Counted from the stretch's first letter, positions 1 to 9,378 are shown. The stretch is DNA of 64,000 nucleotides from Haloplanus natans DSM 17983 (GCF_000427685.1 NZ_KE386573.1:1720938-1784937), one strand, 5' to 3'. The notes: generated from the sequence alone by a model not told the origin. A program made the numbers and translations.

Positions 1-1004
1 TGGACTTCTGGCCCCAGAATCTCGACGCCAAGGAGGATCTGGAGCGCCTAGAAGACACCGTCGAGGGGTCGAAAGTGATCTACGTCGTCGTCGAGACGGA
101 CCGGGCGTACACCCCCGAGACGTTCCGGGAGGTGTCGACGTACCAGCGGCTCATGCTGGAACATTCGAACGTGAACGCGGTGGTGAGCCCGGTGTCGACG
201 GTGCGGGCGGCGAACGGGGGACGACTCCCCGAGACGCAGTCACAACTCGACGCCGCGCTTCGGGCGGCGAGCGAGGACGGGCCGATAGCGGTCCGTGATC
301 CGTCGGCCACTCCGAACAAACTCCTCCTGACGTTCTACGTCGACGACGTGGAAGGCGAACCGGTGCGGACGCTGATCGACGAGTTCGAGGGCAACGCCGA
401 CTACACCCTGACGACCGCCGAGGACGTGCAGGTGACGGGCAAGCCCGTGCTCAACCGGAACGTCATCGAGAACGTCACCGCCGGGTTGACGCCGATGACT
501 CTACTGAGCTTCGCGCTTGGCTTCGCCTTCCTGGCTCTTGCCTTCCGCTCGGTGAAGATTTCGGCGGTACTGATCGCCGCCGTCGCCGGAAGTGCGGCAC
601 TGTTGGTCACGGGGGCGATGTATCTGGTCGGCATCCCGTGGAACCCCCTGACGATCACGATGTCGTCTCTGACGCTCGGCATCGGTATCGACTACGGGGT
701 CCACGTCTTCGAGCGGTTCGAGTACGAGGTGGCCGAGCGCGGCCGGACTCGGATCGACGCCGCGACGACGGCGGTGGCGAAGCTCTCCCGGCCGGTGATC
801 GGGTCGAGTTTCACCACCATCTTCGGATTCGGCGTCCTCACCGTCTCGCAGTTCCCGGTGCTCGCGAACTTCGGGCTGACCACCGTCTTCGCCATCGCGC
901 TGTCGCTGATCGCCGCCTTCGGCATCCTGCCGGCGGCGCTGGTGACGGTGCGGCTGATCGAACGCCACGATTCGACCCCGGCCGCCGAGCCGGCGGGGAG
1001 CTAA
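1..1004 (+). CDS. RND/MMPL-family exporter, C-terminal part (partial gene)
   Basis: The frame is already open at the left edge of the window, so the N-terminal half lies outside. Counting from the GTG at 75, residues 1-130 form an extracytoplasmic loop. They are followed by about five membrane spans (near 135-157, 163-188, 190-213, 245-270 and 272-297). The stretch GIGIDYGVHVFERFE after the third of these spans is the conserved acidic loop seen in RND/MMPL and HAE3-type proteins. Such proteins use an ion gradient to move lipids or hydrophobic compounds; the substrate cannot be told from sequence. The stop codon is 2 nt before the next start, so it is probably co-transcribed with the UspA gene. 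Confidence 0.85.
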   Translation, partial: DFWPQNLDAKEDLERLEDTVEGSKVIYVVVETDRAYTPETFREVSTYQRLMLEHSNVNAVVSPVSTVRAANGGRLPETQSQLDAALRAASEDGPIAVRDPSATPNKLLLTFYVDDVEGEPVRTLIDEFEGNADYTLTTAEDVQVTGKPVLNRNVIENVTAGLTPMTLLSFALGFAFLALAFRSVKISAVLIAAVAGSAALLVTGAMYLVGIPWNPLTITMSSLTLGIGIDYGVHVFERFEYEVAERGRTRIDAATTAVAKLSRPVIGSSFTTIFGFGVLTVSQFPVLANFGLTTVFAIALSLIAAFGILPAALVTVRLIERHDSTPAAEPAGS

Positions 1005-1006
1005 TC

Positions 1007-1816
1007 ATGTACGACACCATCCTGATCCCGACCGACGGCAGCGACGCCGCGACGACCGCCGCCCGCTACGGGCTGACCCTGGCCGAGCGCTTCGACGCGA
1101 CGGTGCACGTCCTCTCGGTCGTCGATCCGGACCGCTTCGTGACCGACAGCGTGGGCGACGTGGACGACCTGATTCGTCGCCAGCACGAGCGCTTCGAACG
1201 ACGGGCACGGGACGCGGTCGACCGGGTCGCCGGGGCGAGTGCCGTCCCCGTCGAGACCCACGTCGTCGAGGGGCGGCCGGTGACGGTCCTCGCGGCCGCC
1301 ATCGACGACTACGACGCCGACCTCGTGGCGATGGGGACCCACGGTCGCTCCGGCGTCGACCGCTACCTGCTTGGGAGCCTCGCCGAGCGAACCCTCCGCA
1401 CCGCACACGTCCCCGTCCTCGCCGTGCGCGAGGACGACGCTCACGGGGCGGCGCCGACTATCGCGACCGTCCTGCTCGCCACCGACGGGAGCGAAGGGAC
1501 GGAGCGCGCGGCCGACCACGCCGTCACCGTCGCGGCGGCGACCGGGGCACACCTCCACGCTCTGACCGTCGGTGACGACGACGGGCCGGCGGAACGCGTC
1601 GTGGCCCGCGCCCGCGAGGCCGGCGTCGACGCCACCGCCGCGGTCCGTTCCGGCCGCCCCCACGAAACCATCCTGGGGTACGCCAGGAATCACGGCGCCG
1701 ACCTCGTGGTCGTCGGGACTCACGGCCGCTCCGGCGTCGAACGGGTCCTCCTCGGGAGCGTCGCCGAACGCGTCCTCCGGACGGCGACGCGGCCGGTCCT
1801 CGTGGTCGGGCCTTAA
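1007..1816 (+). CDS. Tandem-domain universal stress protein (UspA family)
   Basis: The protein has 269 aa with two consecutive Usp domains (about 1-140 and 148-269). Each begins with the beta-strand and DGS motif (ILIPTDGSDAA; VLLATDGSEGT). Each ends with the nucleotide-binding pattern GTHGRSGV..LLGS..E..LR. This suggests an ATP-binding cytoplasmic stress protein. The ATG at 1007 is chosen because it follows the RND stop by 2 nt and starts exactly at the first Usp strand; longer starts would run through the upstream gene. Its TAA overlaps the stop of the convergent regulator gene by a few bases. The specific stress is not known. Confidence 0.9.
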   Translation: MYDTILIPTDGSDAATTAARYGLTLAERFDATVHVLSVVDPDRFVTDSVGDVDDLIRRQHERFERRARDAVDRVAGASAVPVETHVVEGRPVTVLAAAIDDYDADLVAMGTHGRSGVDRYLLGSLAERTLRTAHVPVLAVREDDAHGAAPTIATVLLATDGSEGTERAADHAVTVAAATGAHLHALTVGDDDGPAERVVARAREAGVDATAAVRSGRPHETILGYARNHGADLVVVGTHGRSGVERVLLGSVAERVLRTATRPVLVVGP

Positions 1817-2505
1817 TTCGGGACGCCGCGGGTGGCGGTGGCCTTGAACGAGGCGACCACGGGCGTCCCACGGTGGAGGTTCAGTTTCTCGACGCTCGCC
1901 GTGGTGACGAGCGCCGACAGTTCCACGTCCCCACCCACGTCGACGGTGACGAGGGCGACGGACTCGCCTGCGTCGATGCCGAGGACCGTCCCTTCGAGTC
2001 GGTTGCGGGCGCTGGTTCGATCCGGGTCGGGCGACCGTGACGGGTTCTGTAACGTCACCGCGTCGGCCCGGAGGGTGAGGCGAACGTCCGCGTCCGCGTC
2101 GCCGCTCGGAACCAGCGCCCGGACGGCGCCCGCCGCGGTGTCGACGGTCGCCAGTTCACCGTCGCGGTCGACGACTCGGCCGGCGAGGACCGTCTCGTCC
2201 GCCTCGGCGACGCCGCTGAACTCGGCGCGGAGCCGTTCGTACCGACCCAGCAGGTCGTCGGCGCGGTCGGTGAGTTGGCTCCCCCCACCGCCCGACCCGC
2301 CGCGCGTGCGCACGACGAGTTCGCCGAAGGCGTCTTCGAGTTCGACGATCCGCTGTTGAGACCGCGAGTAGGACCGGCCGAGCGCCGTCGCGGCGGCGTT
2401 GATCGAGCCGTGGTCCTCGATCGCCCGCAGGAGCGCCACGTCCCGCGCCTCGAGTGTCACGTCGCCCTGGCCGATGCGGGCGTCGAACTCCGTCGAGAAT
2501 TCCAT
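1813..2505 (-). CDS. ModE-like molybdate/tungstate-responsive regulator (LysR-type HTH plus TOBE domains)
   Basis: The protein has 230 aa. Residues 1-75 form a winged HTH of the ModE/LysR type (GSINAAATALGRSYSRSQQR). A glycine-rich wing (GGSGGGGS) and a helix follow. Residues 95-230 contain two TOBE/Mop-like modules (ETVLAGRVVDRDG and NRLEGTVLGIDAGESVALV). In ModE this region binds oxyanion and controls DNA binding. The gene is divergent from the wtpABC importer, and a ModE-type dyad sits in the shared promoter (2570-2593), so it is very probably the repressor of that operon. The start at 2505 (MEFSTEF) is preferred over an in-frame start 8 codons upstream because the HTH needs no further residues. 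Confidence 0.88.
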   Translation of the reverse strand: MEFSTEFDARIGQGDVTLEARDVALLRAIEDHGSINAAATALGRSYSRSQQRIVELEDAFGELVVRTRGGSGGGGSQLTDRADDLLGRYERLRAEFSGVAEADETVLAGRVVDRDGELATVDTAAGAVRALVPSGDADADVRLTLRADAVTLQNPSRSPDPDRTSARNRLEGTVLGIDAGESVALVTVDVGGDVELSALVTTASVEKLNLHRGTPVVASFKATATRGVPN

Positions 2506-2569
2506 GCGTCCTGTACGGCCGCCGTTCAAAAAGGCGTTGTCGTCGAAGCACGCGGAACGGGACCAAAGA

Positions 2570-2593
2570 CGTTATGTCCCATAAATAATAACG
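2570..2593. promoter_or_regulatory. ModE-type operator overlapping the wtpA TATA box
   Basis: The inverted repeat CGTTAT-N12-ATAACG (24 bp) lies between the divergent regulator and importer genes. Arm sequence and 6-12-6 spacing match what I remember of the Escherichia coli modA operator bound by ModE. The AT-rich centre (ATAAATAA, 2581-2588) is also the best TATA box for wtpA, about 25 bp before the ATG at 2608, so binding should block transcription. A further half site, CGTTAT, is at 2595-2600. Confidence 0.75.
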
Positions 2594-2607
2594 CCGTTAT
2601 GCTATCT

Positions 2608-3762
2608 ATGACACAACGGAAGGAGGCCCCAGACTGGCTGCAGGAACAGAAAGAACACTGGACGCGGGTCGCTCGGGGACGGTCCCGGCGTGACGTGCTG
2701 AAGGGTCTCGGCGCGGCCGGGATGGCGGGGCTCGCCGGCTGTTCCGGCGGCAGCGGTGGCGGGGCCACGGCAACCGCGACGGCGACGGAGGGGTCGATGG
2801 ACTCCGGCGGCGAGGCGACGACAACGGATACGGCGACCAGCACGCCCGCCGAGGTCAGTGGGTCCATGACCATCTTCCACGCTGGCAGTCTCGCCCCGCC
2901 GTTCAGCGAGGCCGAACCCCAGTTCGAAGACGAGTACGGGGTCGATGTGAACCGAGAGCCGAAGGGGTCGGTCGCGTCGACCCAGAAGATCACCCAGCAG
3001 GGGCGTCGGGCGTCCGTGCTGGGCGTCTCCGACTTTCGGCTCATCCGCAATCGGATCGTCCCCGACTACGGCGACTGGTACGCCATCTTCACGACGAACT
3101 CGATGTCGCTCCAGTACCGCGAGGACTCGCCGGGTGCCGACGAAATCTCGAAGGACAACTGGTGGGAAATCCTCTCGCGGGACGACGTGACCATCGGTCA
3201 CGCCGATCCGGCGGTCGACCCCGGTGGTTACCGGGCCGTGATGACTCAGCAACTCGGCAAGGAGGAGTTCGAGGGAAGCGCCCTCTACGACGATTCGACG
3301 TTCCAGACGATCCGCGAGAACTCGACGGTGCCGACGGGGACGGAGACGAAGCTCGAGGGCCAACTCCAGTCCGGGGCCTTGGACTACGCCTTCTACTACC
3401 AGTCCATCGCCAGCACGTCGGGTCTGCCCTACATCGACCTCCAGCCCCAGGTCGACCTCTCGCGGGCGACGAGTAAGTACGCGGAACATTACGCGAAGGC
3501 GGAAGTCGAGACCAGCAGCGGGACGTTCACCGGTGCACCCATCGCGTACGGGATGACGGTCCCGAATGTCGCGCCCAATCCCGCGGCGGGCGCGGCTTGG
3601 GTCGAGTACTTCGCCACCGACGCCGGGCGGTCGATCCTCGAAAACCAGGGGCTCGTTCCGGTCGACCCCATCGTCGTCCCACAGAGCAGTCGGGACGCCG
3701 TTCCGGACCGCGTCATGAACGTCGCAACCGCGAAGTCCAGCCTCGGCCCGCTCGAACTGTAA
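2608..3762 (+). CDS. wtpA: Tungstate/molybdate ABC transporter substrate-binding lipoprotein
   Basis: The protein has 384 aa. It carries a twin-arginine lipoprotein signal (RSRRDVLKGLGAAG, lipobox LAGC) after an N-terminal extension of about 27 residues, so it is exported folded and lipid-anchored. A low-complexity Gly/Thr linker follows, then the binding fold that begins with the family motif FHAGSLAPPF of WtpA/ModA-type tungstate and molybdate receptors. The ATG at 2608 is chosen over the one at 2599 because a TATA box lies about 25 bp upstream, as expected for a leaderless transcript. It is first in an operon with permease and ATPase genes and is divergent from a ModE-like regulator. Tungstate and molybdate cannot be told apart by eye. 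Confidence 0.9.
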   Translation: MTQRKEAPDWLQEQKEHWTRVARGRSRRDVLKGLGAAGMAGLAGCSGGSGGGATATATATEGSMDSGGEATTTDTATSTPAEVSGSMTIFHAGSLAPPFSEAEPQFEDEYGVDVNREPKGSVASTQKITQQGRRASVLGVSDFRLIRNRIVPDYGDWYAIFTTNSMSLQYREDSPGADEISKDNWWEILSRDDVTIGHADPAVDPGGYRAVMTQQLGKEEFEGSALYDDSTFQTIRENSTVPTGTETKLEGQLQSGALDYAFYYQSIASTSGLPYIDLQPQVDLSRATSKYAEHYAKAEVETSSGTFTGAPIAYGMTVPNVAPNPAAGAAWVEYFATDAGRSILENQGLVPVDPIVVPQSSRDAVPDRVMNVATAKSSLGPLEL

Positions 3763-3815
3763 CGAGGCTCACGCCTCCGATACAGCTATGTTCCTCAATC
3801 GGAATAACGATAGCA

Positions 3816-4796
3816 ATGGCAACAAGTACTGAGACACGGTTTTCACTCGATGGATTCGGACGGGGGTCGCTAGCGGTGGCGTTCGTCGCGATACAGGCGC
3901 TGGCGTTCGTAGGCGCGTACACGGCCGGTCGGCCGACACTGTACGCGTTCTTCATGATCGCAAGTACGGCAGTCGCCGCCTACGTACTCCACGGCGACAC
4001 ATTCGTCGTCGCTGCGGCGACGTTGGGGAGCATTCTGATGGTTGCGCTCGGGCTCCCGCTATTTTTGTTCGTCGCTCGACAGCAACCGTCGATAATCGTC
4101 GAGAAAGCACTCAGTCCCGACGTCCATCGAATGCTCTATCTGGGAATCTACGGTCCACTGCTGGCGGCAATCGTTAGCTTGCTGTTCGGCGTTCCCCTTG
4201 CACACCTGTTCGCCGAGGGCTTTGCCGGCCAGCAGTTGGTCGAGAGCCTGGTCGATCTGCCGCTGGTCGTCCCGCACAGCGTTGCGGGGATTATCATCCT
4301 CTTCGGCTTCGGTGCGGGCGGCGCGTTCCCGAACGTCTCCGTTCTTGGGAGCATGATCGGGATGGTGCTCGCGATGACGTTCGTGAGCGCGCCCTATGCG
4401 GTCAACGCCACGCGCGAGGCGTTCGAGTCTATCGACGACCGCCTCGCGTATGCCTCGCGCATCCACGGTGCGAGTCGCTGGGACACGTTCCGCCGGGTGA
4501 CTGCTCCACTCGCGGTTCGGGGGATGGTCACCGGGGGCGTCCTCGCGTGGGCGCGGGCCGTCTCGGAGTTCGGCGCCGTCGCCGTCGTCGCCTACTCCGT
4601 CTCCTTTTTTTACCCACCGGCCGGCGGCGAGGTGACCGCCCAGCACGCACCCGTGTTCGTCTACGGGACGTACCTGCAGGGTGGACTCGCACAGAGCGGG
4701 GCGGTGGCGTTCATCCTGCTTGCCGTGTCGGCGCTCATCTTTCTGGTGGTCCGTTATCTCACCAGCGGCAGCACGCGGACCGGAGGTGTAGTCTGA
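3816..4796 (+). CDS. wtpB: Tungstate/molybdate ABC transporter permease
   Basis: The protein has 326 aa and is highly hydrophobic. Two N-terminal spans (about 15-35 and 42-62) are followed by a standard ABC permease core of about six spans. The cytoplasmic EAA loop is visible (AFESIDDRLAYASRIHGASR, followed by WDTFRRVTAPLA). The conserved VVPHSVAGI segment is typical of ModB/WtpB permeases. It lies 53 nt after wtpA and overlaps the ATPase start by one base (ATGA junction), showing translational coupling. The start at 3816 gives a short polar N-terminus before the first membrane helix. Confidence 0.9.
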   Translation: MATSTETRFSLDGFGRGSLAVAFVAIQALAFVGAYTAGRPTLYAFFMIASTAVAAYVLHGDTFVVAAATLGSILMVALGLPLFLFVARQQPSIIVEKALSPDVHRMLYLGIYGPLLAAIVSLLFGVPLAHLFAEGFAGQQLVESLVDLPLVVPHSVAGIIILFGFGAGGAFPNVSVLGSMIGMVLAMTFVSAPYAVNATREAFESIDDRLAYASRIHGASRWDTFRRVTAPLAVRGMVTGGVLAWARAVSEFGAVAVVAYSVSFFYPPAGGEVTAQHAPVFVYGTYLQGGLAQSGAVAFILLAVSALIFLVVRYLTSGSTRTGGVV

Positions 4797-5779
4797 TGAG
4801 TCTACAGGCGGATGTTTCGGCGACGTTTACCGCCGACGGCGCGGAGTCGTTCCACGTCGACGCCGCCTTTGAGGTCGAACGCGGCGAGAGCCTGGTCATC
4901 CTCGGACCGAGCGGGAGCGGCAAGACGCTCCTGCTCGAAACGGTGGCGGGCTTTCACCCCCACGACGGCCCTGTCACCCTCGACGGCCGGCAGGTGAGCG
5001 GGACACCCCCCGAGAAGCGGGACTTCGGCTTCGTCTTCCAAGACTACGCGTTGTTTCCGCATATGACCGTTACCGAGAACGTCGACTTCGGAAGTCGGTA
5101 CCACGACGACACGCGCGACTCCGCCGACTTGCTCGCGGAACTCGGCGTGGGCGACCTAGCGGAGCGCCACCCGCCAACACTCTCGGGCGGCGAGCAACAG
5201 CGGGTCGCGCTGGCCCGTGCGCTGGCGATACGACCCGAAGTAATGCTGCTGGACGAGCCGCTGGCGGCACTCGACGTGCCGACCCGGCAGTCGCTCCGCG
5301 ACGACTTAGCCGACGTGCTCGCCGATGTGACCGCCGTCTACGTCACACACAACCGGACGACCGCGCGGGCGCTCGCCGACCGGATCGTCATCATGAACGA
5401 CGGGCAGGTGGTCCAGAGCGGTACGCCCGAGGAGATATTCGAGCGGCCGTCGTCGGCGATGGTCGCGGACTTCACCGGGTCGAACAGCATCGACCTCGCT
5501 GACGCGCCGTCGATCAGGGCTGCGCTCGACCTGGCGAGCGATGGGGTGGCTGCGATCCGTCCAGAGGCCATAACGGTCGGCAACGACGGCGACGTGGACG
5601 GCACCGTCGAACGCGTCGTCCGCGAGGACGCGACCAACCGCGTCACTCTGGCCATCGACGACGTGACCGTCGAGGTGTTTACCGACCGGACGCCCGACGT
5701 AGGGGACGACCTGTGGCTCACACTCCCGTCCGACCGTGTCCACCTCTGTAGCGGCCGGGCCGAGTCGATCCCCGCCTGA
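4796..5779 (+). CDS. wtpC: Tungstate/molybdate ABC transporter ATP-binding protein
   Basis: The protein has 327 aa. The nucleotide-binding domain occupies residues 1-225: Walker A GPSGSGKT, Q-loop VFQDYALFPH, signature LSGGEQQRVALARALA, Walker B VMLLDEPLAALD and switch histidine in VYVTHNRTTA. Residues 255-327 form a TOBE regulatory domain as in WtpC/ModC. It powers import through WtpB. The start codon overlaps the permease stop (ATGA at 4796). The importer supplies metal for molybdopterin or tungstopterin enzymes; none of those is encoded in this window. Confidence 0.9.
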   Translation: MSLQADVSATFTADGAESFHVDAAFEVERGESLVILGPSGSGKTLLLETVAGFHPHDGPVTLDGRQVSGTPPEKRDFGFVFQDYALFPHMTVTENVDFGSRYHDDTRDSADLLAELGVGDLAERHPPTLSGGEQQRVALARALAIRPEVMLLDEPLAALDVPTRQSLRDDLADVLADVTAVYVTHNRTTARALADRIVIMNDGQVVQSGTPEEIFERPSSAMVADFTGSNSIDLADAPSIRAALDLASDGVAAIRPEAITVGNDGDVDGTVERVVREDATNRVTLAIDDVTVEVFTDRTPDVGDDLWLTLPSDRVHLCSGRAESIPA

Positions 5780-5804
5780 CCGCCCCTGTCGACGCTTCGA
5801 CGGG

Positions 5805-5811
5805 TTTAAGT
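5805..5811 (+). promoter_or_regulatory. TATA box of the L1-L10-L12 operon
   Basis: TTTAAGT lies 26-29 bp before the leader hairpin (5834-5855). In haloarchaea this spacing would start transcription near 5831-5834, giving a leader of about 65 nt before the L1 start codon. No experimental start site is available. Confidence 0.5.
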
Positions 5812-5833
5812 CCGACTTCCTCCACCATCCGAT

Positions 5834-5855
5834 GAGACAGGCCACCGCCTGTTTC
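5834..5855 (+). promoter_or_regulatory. Leader hairpin upstream of rpl1, candidate autogenous L1 binding site
   Basis: GAGACAGGC and GCCTGTTTC pair over 9 bp (one G-U) around a CACC loop. GAT lies on the 5' side and ACTGA on the 3' side. For the halobacterial L1-L10-L12 transcript, a leader structure resembling the L1 site of 23S rRNA has been proposed as a feedback site. The position here agrees, but I could not align it to the 23S helix. Confidence 0.45.
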
Positions 5856-5896
5856 ACTGACCCGTAGGAGCGTTTAGCGTACTACGGAGGTGAAAG

Positions 5897-6535
5897 ATGG
5901 CAGATACAATAGAGGAAGCAGTCACTCGCGCACTCGACGAGGCCCCGCCGCGGAACTTCCGCGAGACGGTCGACCTCGCCGTGAATCTGCGCGATCTAGA
6001 TCTCAACGACCCGTCGAATCGCGTCGACGAGAGCGTCGTCCTGCCGGCCGGTACCGGCCAGGAGACGCAGATCGTCGTCTTTGCAACCGGTGAGACCGCA
6101 CTCCGTGCCGAGGAGGTGGCGGACGACGTCCTCAGCCCCGACCAACTCGAAGATCTCGGGGACGACGACGACGCCGCCAAGGACCTCGCCGACGAGACCG
6201 ACTTCTTCGTCGCCGAGGCGTCGATGATGCAGGACATCGGCCGTTACTTGGGGACCGTCCTCGGGCCGCGCGGCAAGATGCCGACGCCGCTCCAGCCCGA
6301 CGACGACGTCGTCGAGACGGTCAACCGAATGAAAAACACGGTCCAGCTTCGGAGCCGCGACCGACGCACGTTCCACACGCGCGTCGGCGCACAGGACATG
6401 TCCGCCGAGGACATCGCGGACAACATCGACGTGATCGTCCGCCGTCTCGAGGCCGCTCTGGAGAAGGGCCCGCTCAACATCGACTCCATCTACGTCAAGA
6501 CGACGATGGGGCCGTCCGTGGAGGTAGAGGCATGA
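5897..6535 (+). CDS. rpl1: 50S ribosomal protein L1
   Basis: The protein has 212 aa, the usual archaeal L1 length. Recognisable segments are the N-terminal domain I strand ([20 protein letters not shown]), the lid domain with [24 protein letters not shown], and the C-terminal [18 protein letters not shown]1 forms the mobile L1 stalk at the E site and in archaea represses its own operon. A strong Shine-Dalgarno sequence (GGAGGTG, 5886-5892) precedes the ATG. The stop overlaps the L10 start (ATGA), so the genes are coupled. The usual upstream partner L11 is not adjacent; the wtp operon is there instead. Confidence 0.97.
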   Translation: MADTIEEAVTRALDEAPPRNFRETVDLAVNLRDLDLNDPSNRVDESVVLPAGTGQETQIVVFATGETALRAEEVADDVLSPDQLEDLGDDDDAAKDLADETDFFVAEASMMQDIGRYLGTVLGPRGKMPTPLQPDDDVVETVNRMKNTVQLRSRDRRTFHTRVGAQDMSAEDIADNIDVIVRRLEAALEKGPLNIDSIYVKTTMGPSVEVEA

Positions 6536-7578
6536 GCGAAAGCGAGAGCGTCCGCAAGACCGAGACGATTCCGCAGTGGAAACAGGAGGAGGTCGACGAA
6601 CTCGTCGACTTCATCGAGTCCTACGCGAGCGTCGGCATCGTCGGCGTCACCGGCATTCCGAGCCGACAGCTCCAGAACATGCGCCGTGATCTCCACGGCA
6701 GCGCCGAGGTGCGGATGAGCCGCAACACGCTCCTCCGCCGGGCGCTGGAGGAGGTCGACGAGGGTTACGAGGACCTCGCCGGCTTCGTCTCGGGACAGGT
6801 CGCGCTCATCGGGACCAACGACAACCCGTTCGGCCTGTATCAGCAACTCGAAGCGTCGAAGACGCCCGCCCCGATCAACGCGGGCGAGATCGCCCCCAAC
6901 GACATCGTGATCCCGGAGGGCGACACCGGCATCGACCCCGGCCCGTTCGTGGGTGAACTCCAGCAGGTGGGGGCGGAAGCCCGCATCATGGAGGGATCGA
7001 TCAGAGTGACCGCCGATTCGACGGTGCTCGAAACCGGCGAGGAGGTTAGCGACGAACTCGCGAACGTCCTCGGCGAACTCGGCATCGAGCCGAAGGAAGT
7101 CGGCCTGGACCTGCGCTCGGTCTACTCCGAGGGCATCCTGTTCGAACCCGACGAACTCGCCATCGACATCGAGGAGTACCGCGCCGACGTGCAGTCGGCC
7201 GCGGCGGCCGCGCGCAACCTCTCGGTCAACGCGGCCTACCCGACGGCTCGCACCGCAGGGACGCTGCTGGCCACGGCGGCCGGCGAGGCAAAATCGGTCG
7301 GCCTCTTTGCCGCCATCGAGGACCCAGAGCTCGTGCCGGATCTCGTGGCCAAGGCCGACGGCCAGGTCCGCGCGCTCGCGGCCCTGATCGACGACGACGA
7401 AGCGCTTCCGGAGGAACTGCGCGGCGTGGAAGCGCCCGCGGCGACCGAGGAAGCGGCGGACGAATCGAGCGACGAAGACGACGAGGCGGACACCGCCGAC
7501 GAGGACGCGGACGCCGACACCGACGACGACGACGACGGTGGCGACGGCGCCGAGGGCCTCGGAGCGATGTTCGGCTAA
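6532..7578 (+). CDS. rpl10: 50S ribosomal protein L10 (acidic P0)
   Basis: The protein has 348 aa, the normal size for archaeal P0. The N-terminal rRNA-binding domain includes [21 protein letters not shown] central archaeal/eukaryotic insertion and the helical region that binds L12 dimers follow. The C-terminal tail is an almost pure Asp/Glu tract ending in the conserved GLGAMFG. It forms the GTPase-activating stalk with L11 and L12. The start overlaps the L1 stop, and 15 nt separate its stop from rpl12. Confidence 0.97.
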   Translation: MSESESVRKTETIPQWKQEEVDELVDFIESYASVGIVGVTGIPSRQLQNMRRDLHGSAEVRMSRNTLLRRALEEVDEGYEDLAGFVSGQVALIGTNDNPFGLYQQLEASKTPAPINAGEIAPNDIVIPEGDTGIDPGPFVGELQQVGAEARIMEGSIRVTADSTVLETGEEVSDELANVLGELGIEPKEVGLDLRSVYSEGILFEPDELAIDIEEYRADVQSAAAAARNLSVNAAYPTARTAGTLLATAAGEAKSVGLFAAIEDPELVPDLVAKADGQVRALAALIDDDEALPEELRGVEAPAATEEAADESSDEDDEADTADEDADADTDDDDDGGDGAEGLGAMFG

Positions 7579-7593
7579 CTACGGAGCATACCA

Positions 7594-7932
7594 ATGGAAT
7601 ACGTTTACGCAGCACTCATCCTGAACGAGACCGGCGAAGAGATCAACGAAGACAACGTAACCGCGGTCCTCGAAGCCGCCGGCGTCGACGTGGAGCAGTC
7701 CCGCGTCAAAGCGCTGGTCGCCGCCCTCGAGGACGTCGACATCGAGGAGGCCATCGACACGGCCGCCGCCGCGCCCGCCGCGGGCGGCGCCGCTGGCGGT
7801 GCCGCCGGTAGCGACGACGACGACGAGGGTGACGAGGCCGCCGACGAGGCCGATGAAGAGGAAGCCGCCGACGAGGAAGAAGACGAGGACGAGGAGGCCA
7901 GCGGCGAGGGCCTCGGCGAACTCTTCGGCTAA
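7594..7932 (+). CDS. rpl12: 50S ribosomal protein L12 (acidic P1-type stalk protein)
   Basis: The protein has 112 aa. The N-terminal dimerisation domain ([20 protein letters not shown]) is followed by an Ala/Gly hinge, a long acidic linker and the conserved factor-binding tail GLGELFG. It is the archaeal P1-type stalk protein that recruits translation GTPases. It is the last gene of the L1-L10-L12 operon, and a T-run (7961-7966) just downstream is a plausible terminator. Confidence 0.97.
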   Translation: MEYVYAALILNETGEEINEDNVTAVLEAAGVDVEQSRVKALVAALEDVDIEEAIDTAAAAPAAGGAAGGAAGSDDDDEGDEAADEADEEEAADEEEDEDEEASGEGLGELFG

Positions 7933-7954
7933 CTGCGGCGACCCCTCTGTGCGA

Positions 7955-7968
7955 TCCACGTTTTTTGC
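7955..7968 (+). terminator. Oligo-T terminator after the L1-L10-L12 operon
   Basis: A run of six T (7961-7966) lies 28 nt after the rpl12 stop in otherwise GC-rich sequence. T-tracts are the main intrinsic termination signal in archaea. No hairpin is required or obvious. Confidence 0.45.
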
Positions 7969-8032
7969 GACGCCGAGCGCGTAGCGGCGCGTGGGCGTAG
8001 CTTCAAACCCGATCCCGCGCCACCTCCGCGGG

Positions 8033-9262
8033 ATGCTCCCCGTGCCGGCCGCGCCACAGCCCATTGGCCTGACGACGCTCGGCTACGCCCTCGTCGGCGT
8101 CGGCCTCGGCACCTGCAGCGGGTTGACGCCCGGTCTCCACGCCAACAACTTCGCGCTCCTCCTGGCGTCGGTCGTCCCGTCGTTGCCGGGGCCGACCGTC
8201 GCCCTCGGCGCCGCGATGCTCGCCGCGGGCGTCGTCCACACCTTCCTCGACGTGGTTCCGGCGCTCGCGCTCGGGGTCCCCGATCCGGCGACGGCCGCGG
8301 TCACCCTACCTGGACATCGACTCGTCCTCGACGGGCGTGGTCGGGAGGCCCTCCGACTGTCGGCGCTCGGGAGCGGCCTCGCCGTCGTCGTCGCCCTCGT
8401 CGCCGCGGTGCCGCTCACCCGCGCCGTCGAGGCCGTCTATCCGACGCTTCGGCGCCACCTCCCGCTCCTTTTAGCCGCCGTAGCAGTCGTCCTCGTCGCC
8501 ACCGAACCGACGTGGCGACGGCGGGTGGGCGCCGTGACGACTCTCGGTGTCGCCGCAGGCGTCGGATGGCTCGTCCTCGACCTCGATCCGACGGGACCGA
8601 TCGCCGCGGGGGGCGTCCTCGCGCCGCTCTTTGCCGGCCTGTTCGGCGCGCCGGTGTTGATCGAGGCGCTGTCGGGCGAGGGCGTCCCCCCGCAGGCCGC
8701 ACCGACGGTGACGCTCGACCGTCGGACGATTCTGGGGACGGCCGGTGCCGGCGCGGGAGCGGGCGCGCTCGTCGGCTATCTCCCGGGTGTCTCCGCGGCC
8801 GTCGGCACCGTGCTCGTACTGCCCGCGGTCCCCGGGGAGTCGGGCGCCCGTGGGTTCCTCGTCGCCTCCAGCGGTGCCAACACGGCGAACACGATTTTCG
8901 CGCTCTTTGCCCTCCTCGCGCTCGGCACGCCCCGGACCGGCGTCATGGTCGCGATGGACCGCGTGGGCGCCGTCGCGTCCGCGGGCGTCCTGCTCGGAAC
9001 GGCCTGTCTCGCGGCGGCGGTGGGGTTCGCGCTCGTCGTCTCCGTGGGAGACGCGTATCTCCGGACGGTCGGCCGCCTCAACTATACGCGCGTCTCGCTG
9101 GCGACGGGCGGACTCCTCGTCGTCGTCGCGTACCTGTTTGCCGGCGGGGTCGGACTGGCAATCTTCGCCCTCGCGGCCGTCGTGGGCCTCCTGCCGCCCG
9201 CTCTCGGCGTCCGCCGCGTCCACCTCATGGCGGTGCTCGCGCCGGCAATCGTCCTGTCGTAG
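8033..9262 (+). CDS. TctA-like multi-span membrane protein (DUF112-type permease)
   Basis: The protein has 409 aa and about ten or more membrane spans with few polar loops. The N-terminal [19 protein letters not shown] and the central [19 protein letters not shown] are paired Gly/Pro-rich repeats typical of the TctA family (tripartite tricarboxylate transporter large subunit and archaeal DUF112). No TctB or TctC partner is adjacent, so a solo transporter is likely and the substrate is unknown. ATG 8033 is preferred over the in-frame GTG at 7991, which adds a charged stretch. The gene lies within the translation cluster. Confidence 0.75.
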   Translation: MLPVPAAPQPIGLTTLGYALVGVGLGTCSGLTPGLHANNFALLLASVVPSLPGPTVALGAAMLAAGVVHTFLDVVPALALGVPDPATAAVTLPGHRLVLDGRGREALRLSALGSGLAVVVALVAAVPLTRAVEAVYPTLRRHLPLLLAAVAVVLVATEPTWRRRVGAVTTLGVAAGVGWLVLDLDPTGPIAAGGVLAPLFAGLFGAPVLIEALSGEGVPPQAAPTVTLDRRTILGTAGAGAGAGALVGYLPGVSAAVGTVLVLPAVPGESGARGFLVASSGANTANTIFALFALLALGTPRTGVMVAMDRVGAVASAGVLLGTACLAAAVGFALVVSVGDAYLRTVGRLNYTRVSLATGGLLVVVAYLFAGGVGLAIFALAAVVGLLPPALGVRRVHLMAVLAPAIVLS

Positions 9263-9378
9263 CCGTCGGAGCCGTCGTCACCCGCGCGTATCGATGGGGA
9301 GACGCGCTACGACACCGTGAGCACCCGTCGGAAACCCGAAAGACAACGATTAAAACCCGCCGGCGGGTTCGTACGGGT

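Noticed and set aside
9354-9366. Palindrome CCCGCCGGCGGG as a terminator or operator
   Set aside because: It lies between the TATA-like GATTAAAAC and the start of the zinc-finger gene, has no T-run, and short GC palindromes are expected by chance here.
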